The notes under the pieces are model-generated. The model was not told the DNA's origin and made no database searches. It was given only the letters and a program-made list of their open reading frames with translations. A DNA stretch of 64,000 bases. It comes from Trichoplusia ni (taxonomy: Eukaryota; Arthropoda; Insecta; Lepidoptera; Noctuidae). How positions within the stretch are numbered: the stretch's first letter is position 1; every line of letters starts with the position of its first letter. Below are positions 48,176-60,000 of this stretch, piece by piece. The translations under genes were made by a program, and so were the position numbers. The stretch is from contig NC_039498.1 in the NCBI RefSeq assembly GCF_003590095.1, positions 2,728,001-2,792,000 of the forward strand, read 5' to 3'.

Positions 48176-49379
48176 AATGAAAAGTAAAATCAGTCACACA
48201 GTTCCATTCTTCAAATTATAAGCTATGTAAGTGTTAATTTTCAAAAATATTTTTATAAATCATCGGGGTGACATTTTCTATACAGAATAAACCCATCTTA
48301 AAAAAAATATAAGCTTCAGTACCTAGTGTCTCATAGAAAGTAGTATTTTTACTGCAGTAGTTATATCTCTGTAAACGACATTACGAGTATACTTCTTTCC
48401 TGCGAACCTAAATAAAAAGAATCTTACTTGCGATACTATTATACCTGTTTTACAACTGCCAACGCCATCTATCCGGTTGCCGTGAAAGCTAAAGCTATCT
48501 TTCATGTTTATAAGGAGCGATATGAAAATATTGAGGAGGACAAGGAATTTGTAATTATTAGTTAACTCTTAAAATGCTCAACAGGGATTTGATTATTGTA
48601 TGCCTAAATGGGCTGATTGTTGTACTGTATTATTATTATTTAAGACCTGTAACCCAAACCATCAACACATAAAGATACTTTGACTTTGACGTTTTAACTT
48701 TGATACATTATTGAAAAAAAAAAACTTTTTAACTAAATCTACTTTTCTCCGAAAATGTGCAATATGAAAGATTAAAACTAATTACCTACGTAGGCAACTA
48801 CAGTAACCGTTTAGAGCAAACTGATTCCGAAAATATTAATTGTAGTTAATTCGCAGCGACTTCATGAGTGAAACATGATTTCTTAATACGAAAAGCATTG
48901 GGAACAGTGGCGCCACCACTCCATAGGTGCAGGAACTAAAGTCCAAATACCGTGTTACAGGACTGGAAACTCTACTGAAAGTTGAACTACTGTAACACAA
49001 ATAAAGAAAATTCTTCACAATGTTTATTTTTAGAGTTAAATACAGAAAGGAAACCCTACTACTATTGCTTCGCTGTTTATCTCTTGAACCATAACAGATT
49101 CTATACGCAGCTTAAATTTTTCAAAAGTACATGTTTATTTCTGCAGCCGATAAGGCAAAAAATACTAAAATATAAATAAATATTACGGTTAAACAATCAC
49201 GATTTAGTCCGAGTCGAACTTGACCGGTACTTTTTATAATAATAAACTAAGAAACATATTAGTTCCTGGGCAATTAAAAACACTAGTAACAGTTTTATAT
49301 TTATTAAACAATATAACGTCAATTTTCCACGTGTATTAGATATCGTTATTTGTCGTAAACGTAGTAATGTTATGTAAGG

Positions 49380-49735
49380 AGCATGTAAGTGTCGGGGCGC
49401 CGGCGGCCGGTGCGCGGGGCCGCGCTGGCTGGGGCGCGCACCGCCACGACGCCGCGCCGCACCGCACTCGCGGCGCTGGCGTGCGGCGCGCTCCTGCCCC
49501 CGGCCACTGCCACTAGGTAACGGACCAAAACTACTAGCTGTAACCATACCTATATTACTCCAATTCATAGTGTCATGTGCGTGCTATACCGTGATGTGAC
49601 CGTGCAACGCTAGTGTCATAGCTGTGTCACATTTTTCGGGATCCCGAAGTTTGGCGGTACCCGACGCTGTTGGCGCCGGCCTGCAGCCGCCGGTCAACCA
49701 GCACGCATGCGCTGGACGCTCGTCGATCGCACCCC
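49380..49735. promoter_or_regulatory. GC-rich island, possible promoter/5' exon
   Basis: A CpG-rich block (49395-49515) and a second smaller one stand out against AT-rich flanks. On the plus strand the first block ends at CACTAG|GTAACG, a possible donor. It lies 1.8 kb upstream of gene B (minus) and 4.5 kb upstream of the first coding exon of gene C (plus), so assignment to either is open. Confidence 0.35.
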
Positions 49736-52379
49736 TCTGCATATTCAAGCACCCTTCGTTATTCTTGTATGTTTTTTTTTGTAGTTTTGTAAAGTTCAAC
49801 ACAATTTTTCAAATTAGTTTATTTGATAGATACGTGTCCTTTTTACTATGTAGTGTTTTTGGCATGGTCAGTTCTATGCGGTGTTCCTAAATACTGACAA
49901 TATCAAACTTCACTGGTTAAAGTTATATAACACTAGCTGACTTTTTCAATTTTGACAGGGGTTATTATGTACTATAGCATGCTTACTTTTGCACATGCAC
50001 TGCACTGCACTGTTTTTTCTTACTGTGATAAAAACAAACAGTTTTAAGATACACACAAACTTTGTTTACGCTTTCTCAGCCATTAAAATTATCTATTGAC
50101 CTTTGAAGGAGTTAGAACTTGGTTCCTTTATCAACATTTTTGCCCAAATTCAATTTACAAGATTAATAGCGGTTAATAGTTTTTTTTTTACATAATACTC
50201 AAGACGGAAATATAATACTTAAGAATTCAGGTTTGCGATCACGTTGCATTTCTTAATAGGTCGTCAGTAGAAAAATAGTGAACTGAAATTTTAAATAGTT
50301 GCTAGGTGCTTGTCTGCATCCGAATCGATCTTGCAACCTCGTTGCAACATACAAATCGTTACTCAGAAAACCATTACGACTTAAATTCAAATCAACCTGC
50401 TCTCTGTTCAAGATACTCTGCCAAGATCTGGTCGTGTGTTATTACTTTTATCAAAATTACTGTTATTAATTAAAAAATATTTATAATTGGTATATTAATA
50501 ACCTAACGAAGGTTCAAGACAAGGTGTAGACGAGTAGTCACTATCAAAGAGGAAGATTCAAAAAGTTCTTTACTGTACAGTTCTAAACGAACTTCTGTTT
50601 TAGATTTATTTTCTAATTATTCGTGCTTTATTTGTTCGCGTTCGTTTGTAGTCACTTGCTATTTAGAACACAGACGTTTAGATACTACTTTGCTCTTGGT
50701 TGTACTTCTACCTGTATTTTAGTGTGGCGTGCGCACAATATCGACGCTATTCTGTAAGGTAAGGTCTGTTAGGTGGCTATCAGATAATGTTAACAATTTT
50801 TTTTCTGAAATATTGTGAAATGATGCTGTTCATTAAAGGCATTCACGATCATCCTTGTCTAAAGTTTACGGACAAAGTAGGAGCACTGTTTATTGATTGA
50901 ATCTTCTTGACTATCATAGTGAGTTTCAGAGATTATTTCCAAGGCAATAAATTTGTTTAAATACTCGTATTGAAAATTGAAACATAATAGTTAATATTTC
51001 GTAAATTATCCCAACAAACAGATTTTTTTTACAAAATTTTATTAACCTTGTCATGTGACATGTCTCCTTAATCAAATCCTAAACTTTGGTTTGATCTCTT
51101 GCCGTTATCCAATTGTGCTGTGCTGCATTTTACTAACCATCATACAATGATATGGCGCTAATTTGAAATTGGGGCTGGATAGGCTGCCGTTATAGAACGA
51201 CTCAACCACATATATTTGGGCTTGTTTGATTTGCCTTGACGAATGCTATGATCACAAAGAAAGGCAAGAAGAACAAAAAGTTTAAAAAATGATTGTTCTA
51301 TTTTAATTCTCGATAACTACGTTCTTAGATCTCGTAGCCTGAAAACAAATGCGTTCGCAGAACTTGCGCTGTTCACCTATATTGTTGTAATAAGTGTCAC
51401 TACCTCTCTGAGAAATGATGCCACTTCCAGCCAATTGTTTATAAACACTTAAACACTAATATTTTTTCACGCTTCATTCATTTACGACTCTCGTTGACAA
51501 TTTTACGAAATACACTTTGAATTTCGATTAGCGGAGACAGAAAGAAACTGGCGATGGGATTATTGTTATACTAGATATGCCGGCGACTTCGTTCGCATAG
51601 TGTAGTGACTATATATCAAAGATATTAGGGGATTTTTTTATGCAATTATGAATATGATAAGCCATTGCTGATTTCATCGCGTATTTGGTATCGCTAGTTA
51701 GCCATGCAGCAAGTATTATTTTATAGTATCTTCTTATATAATCATATACAGATGTGTTCATATCTGTTTATTAATCAATCGCTTAACGGGTTGTTCTAAT
51801 CATTTCTGGGTTGCCAACACTTGGTTGGGGTTTGAAAATATGTACGTATCTACGATTTTGTTAAATATATAGTATATAGTATAGGGAAAGATTATTTTGT
51901 ATTCCATGCTTCACTAAAAAAAATATTTTTGATACGTCATGTTTAGAGACTTTTCAACTGTTGTTGTTTTGTCTAAAGCACTTATGCATAAATCTTTTTG
52001 CTATCGTCAGACTGCGGGTAAGAAGTTGACTTGGTTCAAAAGATATGAAATTGTGAAACGTGTCGTTGATGCGTGAAGGAGTAGAATGGACATCTAATAT
52101 AAAATGGACAACATTATTCAACTAGCGTCTTTTATCTCATCAAAAATAATAGCCCAAATAGGATTAATCGAAATGGATGCAAAAGTGGTGTTAATAACTC
52201 AGTTATTTTAATGCAACATTGACCGAATGTGGAAGGAACCTTCTTGAGGAAACTGAAATACAAAAATGAAATCATAAGTAATCATACGCAGTGAGCAGTC
52301 AGGGCAGCGACCTCATCATACGTATCATTTTGTGTTGGTAAGTGAACAATTGATGGTGGTATTATTCCGGCGATGTGTC

Positions 52380-52601
52380 CCTCACGGCGCGGCGGCGGCG
52401 CGGCGGCGGTGGAGCCGGGCGAGGCGCGCGCGCCGCCAGTCGCCCGCCGAGAGCCGCCGCGCGCCGCCCACGCCCGCGCGTCACGCACCGCTCTTCACGA
52501 AGCTGTAAATATTTCGGTAGTCGAGTAGTTGTGCGCCCGCCCGCGGCTCTGCTAACAGCTCGCCTCGTGTCGGCGACTCCGCCTGGTGTGTTTCGTCGCA
52601 C
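52380..52601 (+). promoter_or_regulatory. GC-rich promoter and probable 5' non-coding exon of transporter C
   Basis: A strongly GC-rich block (about 52380-52490) is followed by a stretch ending TTTCGTCGCAC|GTATGT, a good donor (gt at 52602). The next acceptor is the consensus gtccacag at 54030, ten bases before the start codon of gene C. The simplest reading is a promoter plus non-coding first exon. The high GC makes long ORFs in all frames, which are not evidence of coding. Confidence 0.5.
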
Positions 52602-54040
52602 GTATGTACCTCATTTTTTACTAACTAGGGTTAGTTCCTTATTGATAATTTAAATCTCATGTTTCATCCTTTTCCTCAGTATCCCGTGTCTTATGTGTCA
52701 GTTTGTGTTCCATCAAGCTGCGGTTTGCGGTTAGTTTATTTACGATAGAGCAAACAATATTACCTTGCTTTATATATGTTGGTATGAGGTATAAGATAAA
52801 ACAAACAAACTACATCGAGGGCTATACAATAGATTTGGTTAGTTATTAGATTAGAGATGGTTAGTGTTTTGATTCAAACATAAATCAAAGTATCGTATCT
52901 ATTTCATTTTTATTGTTTTGGTTCAAACCAACACGGTTTCGCTGTGAGTTACTCGGCGACCGGTATTTAAAAAAGAATTAGAATACTTTCGTGTCTTCTG
53001 TTTCCGTCAGACATGTAACAAGAGGCAGTGGCAGTGAGCGTTGATTGACAAGGGAATTTGTGAGCTGTGTGAGTTCTAATTTCCCTGCCTGTTATACGCA
53101 GTGCCATGACGTAGTAAAAAGATAACGTTACAGTTCCCTCTTGACTCCCACATCAACGACTTCCGAGGGGGCCAGCCCTGGGGAACAGATCCACTGAACA
53201 CACTCGCCGTACTCTCGGCACGTTGTCGCTAACCTTTGATGTCCATAAATTTTACTGTATCTTGATTTGTATTGGTTAATTGTAAGTAGTGTATCACACC
53301 GTGCCAATTATCTATTAATTGAAGTAAATTTGCAGACAGACCCTGCGTGCCAATCAGGAATAATAAATGTACCGGTATGAACGATATAATAGGTTTATCA
53401 AGATACAAAGCTGGTTGTCCTCAGCGTAACGGACACTTCATAAAGCGTCTTCGGTCAGCATTGTCGCATTAATGTTGTATTGGACTATTGAACCGACGGT
53501 TTAAACTGAATTCATACTCAAGTAACCGTTATCGAATAAAGGACTCCAATTTGTAAGAATTAGTTTTGATTCAATTATTTATTTTGATCGTCTTGTTGCT
53601 ATGTGTATTCTTTTTTTAAAAAAAAAATCGCAATAGAAGTTTCAACTGAATATCTAATCACCATAATGTCCTAACCAGAATCTGTAAGAAATTTTTCTTT
53701 GTCATTTCCGTAGATTTGTAGTTTTTTATTCTAATGCGTTGAAACAGTGTCAAGATCTGCATGCTGTTTGCAAACGTATCGCACTTTTTCGCCAGTTACA
53801 AAAGCGGCTTTTTCGGCATAGCCAGAATATATCCTAGGGGTATAACTAACGCACCTTTGCTCGTAATGTTTTGCCATAATCATTAAGAGCTGTAAAAATT
53901 GTTAGTATCTATCACGACATTGATTGATCGATGAGGCGAGAAGCGTAAACAAATCTGGTTGTTTTTAGCATCGGAGTGTGGTGGCTTACGATAAGATCTT
54001 ACTTTTACCAACAATGTGATTTGTCCACAGGGACGTCAAA

Positions 54041-57000
54041 ATGATGACCGAAGACAACAGCAAGTCGGAGACGGTGCACCTGCAGCCCGTCGGCGAGGGC
54101 GCCGGGGAACCTTTCAAGTAAGTCACATACTATACTAGGGGACTTTTATAGATATAATGATTGATGTACCGTACACACAAAACAGTAAAAAAATTCAAAC
54201 ATGATACTTTTCTGCTGCAACTAAAAAATAATAAAAATAACGATCGATGTCAAACAACATAATATATTGCATGGGTTTTTGTCTTAACATTACAAAATGT
54301 CGTCTACTGGAATTGGTTCATATTGCCTGTTAACGTTGTTCGACTTATTAAAGTTATTGATGTAAATAATGTTAAAATTATAAATCAAGTAAAAAAATAA
54401 AGTTCTCAATAAATATGGTAGGTAACAAAATGAATCCTCATTATAAACCTAAATTGTAGTTCGACACCATTTATTAAAAAAAAAACACTTAATTTTTGCG
54501 TCGCTTTCCTTTGACAAGGCAACCAAACTCAGAACAAATATTTTGCACATATCTCATTATTGGAACGGTTTATCTGTAGCTTTAAACGCTGTACAAGCAG
54601 TTGCTAAGGCTACTATGGACTCGAATATTGATAAAACTATACGTTTTCTTAATGTCATGAATAAGGCCATGGATTACGATTTTTTTACTATCCAGGATGT
54701 TAGGATATTTAACGGAATTGTGAGTCTATGTAACAGGGTAAATTTCAGCTTTGTGGTCTCTTGGATTTGGAAAAAAGTCGAAGTTTTAGCCACCTGAATA
54801 AAGTCCAGACTTATATAATAAATGCGAAAGTATCTCTCTCCGTCGATAGTAATGAAACACGGTAAAACAAAATCAAAATGGATCTTCAAGGCTGTGTTTC
54901 ATCCCGGCAATCCCACGGAAACGAAAACCACCGCGTCCTTAAAACTATAGTCCACACGGACGGAGTCGCGGCCAATTTATTAGCATTATTACATAAGTAG
55001 CATTCGGAGATATAATTATCAAAGAGTTTATATGTGCAAATATAGACTAAGTTATCATGACGGATATCTGACGGAAGTAGTTTGTATAGGACAGTTTATG
55101 GCATATGTCATTGGCCTGGTGACTCCTAGCGATGTAAAATTAGTTTTTTGTCTTGATCCTATACTATTAACGGCGAATAATTCAGTAGACTTAACTAAGT
55201 GACTTGGATTGTCCATCAGCAGCTTGCTTTGAAATAAAAATATGTGGAATAGAAGACCCGTTCCTTAGGTAGGTTGCCGGCACCGTCCAAAAAATTTGGG
55301 ATCACTTTATTGAGGGGACAATTTTTCTCAATGAATATGATTTAATGGTGATAGATCGATCTGAATATTGAGCAGTGATTGTTCATATCAGTGTGCCCAT
55401 GAAAAAACCGCGTGCCAAAAAGATTGTGAAACAATATTGGTAATGGTTTACGAGACTCACGAGGATTTTGGAGGTGGACTTGGTAGCGTCATGGGTGTAA
55501 ATGGCTTAATAAGTTTCTATCTCTGGTACGAGTATATATTATCTCTCTATATCCATGGCGACAAGTTTTATATTTTTCCTATACAGATTATATAAAAACC
55601 ACTGCACTTATATTTTTATTAGTTTAAAATCCAATTTATTATTTTGTCCGTAGGTCCATGTCAAACTAACACCCAGTACCAAATAAAACCGTTTACAAAG
55701 TTGTCAACTTAAATAATTATGGTTTTTATTCAGAAGCAAAATTATACCAATTACCTTTTGGGATAATTTTGCATTAAATATTGTATTTTTGAAATGAAAT
55801 AAAAAGACAGTTTATGGTAAATCCAACTGAGCATAAAACTAGAAGTGGAATAACACCAACGCTATTTTTATTTAGGTGTGTACATATCATTATCGTAACG
55901 TAGGCACAATATGTTTTAGTCTAGTCGGTCTAGAAACCACGTCATTCGACATCTCGAAAAAATTAGGATAAGTATAGTTATATTTTAACGTTTACACAAA
56001 TTTTAAATACATATAGATCTGGAAGATGGAAGATCTTAATTCTAAAAGGTGGATCACAGCTATCTGAATGTTGTGACTGCGCGGCTGCGTAGTCAAATTA
56101 GTCATACTAATTTATCCCATAAGATTAGTGAAGGGGTAATTAAGAGTGATGATTAATTTCTTATTCTCATTACTCCACAGAGAGGGCACAGCTGACGACT
56201 ATGACCCGCACGAGCACCGACAACTCTCCAAGCCTACCAAGTAATACTACTTCTTTTTTCAACTTTCAGCTCATAGACACAATGATTATTATATTAACCA
56301 TGTGACATTTCCTGTCCTCAGCAACTGGGAGACGTTGGTGCACCTGCTAAAATGCAGTCTCGGAACCGGCATCCTAGCGATGCCACAAGCGTTCGCAAGG
56401 TCCGGGCTGATTACGGGTATCATCGCCACCGTCGTCGTCGGAGTGCTGGTGACCCACTGCTTGCACGTGCTGGTGAGTGGTGGCAGCTGGATTCAGTGCT
56501 AGTGGCAATGCGGTTTGATCAATTACTTTAACTCTGTGTGCAGGTGCGGTCCCAGTACGCGGCGTGCAAGCGGCTGCGCGTGCCCCTGCTCACCTACCCT
56601 CAGTCCATGAGCGCTGCGCTGGAGGCTGGCCCGCCACCACTACGCCGCTTCTCAGCCTCCTTCGCCACAACGGTTGACATCTTCCTTGTTGTGTACCAAC
56701 TCGGCATATGCTGTGTTTACATAGTCTTTATTGCTGATAATATAAAAAAGGTAAGTTTGCATATCGTTTTCTATTTAAAACAGGAATAGCTTAAAGTATT
56801 CTTGTACCTATTCATAGCAATATCTCCGATCGGACTCCCTAACAAACGAAAATGACAGTGTCCACGCGACACTTATATATGTACAAGAGTGTGGGAGCTC
56901 GGTTCAATTGAGCTAAGTGGGGCGAAGCGACGTCCCGCATCCTTGCGTCAATATTCATCAAGACATATTTCTAGCGGGTGGCGCGGCCGCATTATGACGC

Positions 57001-60000
57001 AATCTCATACCCGTTTAATACCGTTTATTGGTGCTGGAATGCTTCGCGTCACCGATTGCTGATCAATGACCGATGATTGTTTCAGATAGTCGACCCTTAT
57101 TATACGATGGCGGTGGAGTTCCACATGTTAATTATTCTCGGCCCGCTGATCGCCTTCAACCTGATCCCGAGCCTGAAGCTGTTGGCACCGTTTTCGGCGC
57201 TGGCTAATGTGCTGACGTTCGTTGGACTTGGCATCGTGGTCTACTACTTGCTCGCCGAGGAGAAGAAGTCCAATGAACCTCTGGACCTTTGGGGTTCCTT
57301 GGCAACTTTTCCGCTGTTCTTTGGTACCATCCTGTTTGCGCTGACGGCTGTGGGGGTGGTAAGTTACCTTAATTTTGAGCGTAACTTGAGACTGCTCTGC
57401 GATTATTCTCCTGGCGTAATATACTAAAGTTTGTAGGCGTTGATACTCCCAATCACAAGGAAACAATGCTCATGTTTAACACATTAAATTACATCAACAA
57501 ACGATAAGAAATCCAATTTCAAACACTTTTTATGGATTTTCATAAAAAGAGAGCGGAAGAGGTCGTTTGTGCGACTCCTATACAATAATGCTTAGATTGT
57601 GTATGGCCTCCTCGAAAATAATTTTCATTTAAAATTGAGAGTGATTTAATGATTATGATTTACAGAAAATGCATATAATTTTTATTAAGTATTTGAGAGA
57701 AAATATGTATTATTTTTTCATATGGTTTTCTAACGAATCCTTTTTATGACGAACTTGTTTTGCCATATACCTGCATCATAGTAAATGACTACCTACTTAG
57801 CCTGTAGCAGCTGCAGCGCTTTTTTTTTGTTATTCTCATTTACTGGATATAATGCCCAGTCTATTTCCTGCTCAGTACTGACACTCGCATCTGCAACCAA
57901 TTTTACTGCGACAGCCAATTATTATCTTTATGCCTAAATCGCAGTCCACAGCTAGAGCTGAGCGAACAATAAGTTACAAAAGCGAGCTTCTTTTTTGTGG
58001 TGAATCTGTAGGTACGATCAGCATACGAAGTCAGTTGAAAAGTTTAAAAACAACGCTACCTGTATAAAAAAATACATAGGTGTCACGCCTAAAGTACAAA
58101 TAAAAAGTAAATTAATTTGTCTTAGAAAAATACAGATATTTTGTAAATATTATAGTTTCAATCGACTTTTACGACTGACTGTCAATTTATTTAACAATTT
58201 TATAAAAAACAAACATTTATTTGAGCTAGCACAGCGAACTATGCAATTGTCGTTACGTATTGCATCCAAACGGTACAGCACGCGTCTTGTGCCGCAGGTG
58301 ATCGCGCTGGAGAACAACATGGCTACCCCGAAGGCGTTCGGCACGCCGTGCGGGGTGCTCAACAGCGGCATGACGATCATCGTGCTGCTGTACGTGGCGG
58401 TCGGTGCCATCGGCTACGTGTTCTGCGTCTCAGACTGCAGTGACTCGATCACGTTGGACCTACCACGAGGACCGTGCGTACTTTACAGTATACACTCCAT
58501 ATCATTTTTGTGATGATCAAAATGGTCTTCTTCACCAAACTATGCGTGCCCCCATAGCCTGTTTACATTGACTTTAAATGACCCAATGCTGACCAGTCAT
58601 AAAGTAAGGAGGTTTTGTCATGTAAGTTTTGAGAGTGTGGTGCTTATGACCAAACCATGCCCCAATAGCCCATTATCCCTAAGTTCAAATAATCCAATAC
58701 AGGCCAGTAATGTAGTAAGGACTTTTTCGCAATTCAATTGTCTAAACGAAGTTTGATATTATTAATATTGGCAACATGGGACAAATTCATAAAATTACGA
58801 GTATGTACATATGTATATTATGTTTTATGAATGGAATCTTAGACTCAATTAGAGTCAATTGTCATGAGTTAAATGCATGAATGATAATATGTTTGATATT
58901 ATTGACTAAGGTTAATAAGTTTGTTTTAATAACAGCGTCCAGGACAGATGATCGACAGGGTCTAGATAGGACGAGTGCTACTATAGATTTTTTATTTACA
59001 GTAACTTTTTTGAGGCGGGATCATAGTTATTTATTTAATAAAATAGCGTTTGTCTTACACGTATTTTTCGGGATAGAGCACTAGTTTTGGAACCGACTGG
59101 AGTTCTTAATTATGAGCTGACACGGTGGTGGGCGAGCGTTTCGAGATACTCTGGTTAGGCCTAAAAAAAGTCGGGCTATACCCATGAAAAAGAGTGAGTT
59201 AGCCTTCATTTAATTAATAAAGTAGTTTATCTGACTTCGAAGTTTTAACCTTGGGCTGAAGGTAACTGAACGGAGGTGATGAACCAGTTGCAGTGTTGAT
59301 TTAAAGTTGTGATTATGATTAACCGAACCAAATACTTAATTCATCGACTGCTCTTCCAGAATAACAAAAGCATTCTCTCAAGCCATGACACAATTTCCTC
59401 AAATAAATCATCATTGTTGGATAAATTGTTTGTTTTGACGCCATCTTGACGCGTCTATATCTATTTTAGTCGGGCTGTGTCTATTTTTATAGCTTTATTT
59501 GAAGCAATTTGAAGTTAACCACCGTTTCTGTCCAGAGAGCCTTAACAATGTTTTACCTATCGTAAAAATGTGTGGGAATGACCTTCCTTTTCGACTTTGC
59601 CATAGCTTTGATTTGTTAGTTTTATAAATTGCAGTAGTGGAGTTATTCAATAGCGTTAATTTTAAATTATAAAAATAACACCAGCCTCAAATATACCACA
59701 GCTTACAGCGAAGACCAGTGCTCTTTACATCTACAGGAAATTTGAACGTTAATGGTCACCATAGTATTTCAATGCGGATTTGCGATTCTAGATTCCGACT
59801 GCATAGGCATCTTCCTATATAAGTATAAGTATCTAATGTTTGAACTCGAATATGCTACGGTAGCCGACTGCGATCAGGCGCTTCGAAAGTCTCAGGTAAA
59901 TAGTATCTTAAAATGATTAAGAAACTACAAATTATAATCCACCATTGGTACTCGTCTTCGTTGGAATCAAACCTGCAGCCTCGTGCATATGAATCCGTAC

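Larger units (their letters stand above)
47615..52380. other. Divergent intergenic region between transporters B and C
   Basis: It contains a SINE copy (48005-48175) and two GC-rich patches (49380-49515 and about 49650-49735) that may be the promoter or a non-coding exon of gene B, or of C on the other strand. The rest (49.8-52.3 kb) is AT-rich with no recognised gene. Confidence 0.45.

Noticed and set aside
49197..49568. Minus-strand ORF of 123 codons
   Set aside because: It spans a short GC island and then runs into AT-rich sequence with low-complexity composition. Better read as promoter or non-coding exon.
52282..52653. Long ORFs on both strands rich in Arg and Ala
   Set aside because: High GC removes stops in all frames; the position before a donor and upstream of the transporter C start fits a promoter and 5' UTR.
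54543..54797. Plus-strand ORF of 84 codons with fairly protein-like composition
   Set aside because: No ATG at its start, no splice support, no recognised family; at most a transposon relic in intron 1 of transporter C.
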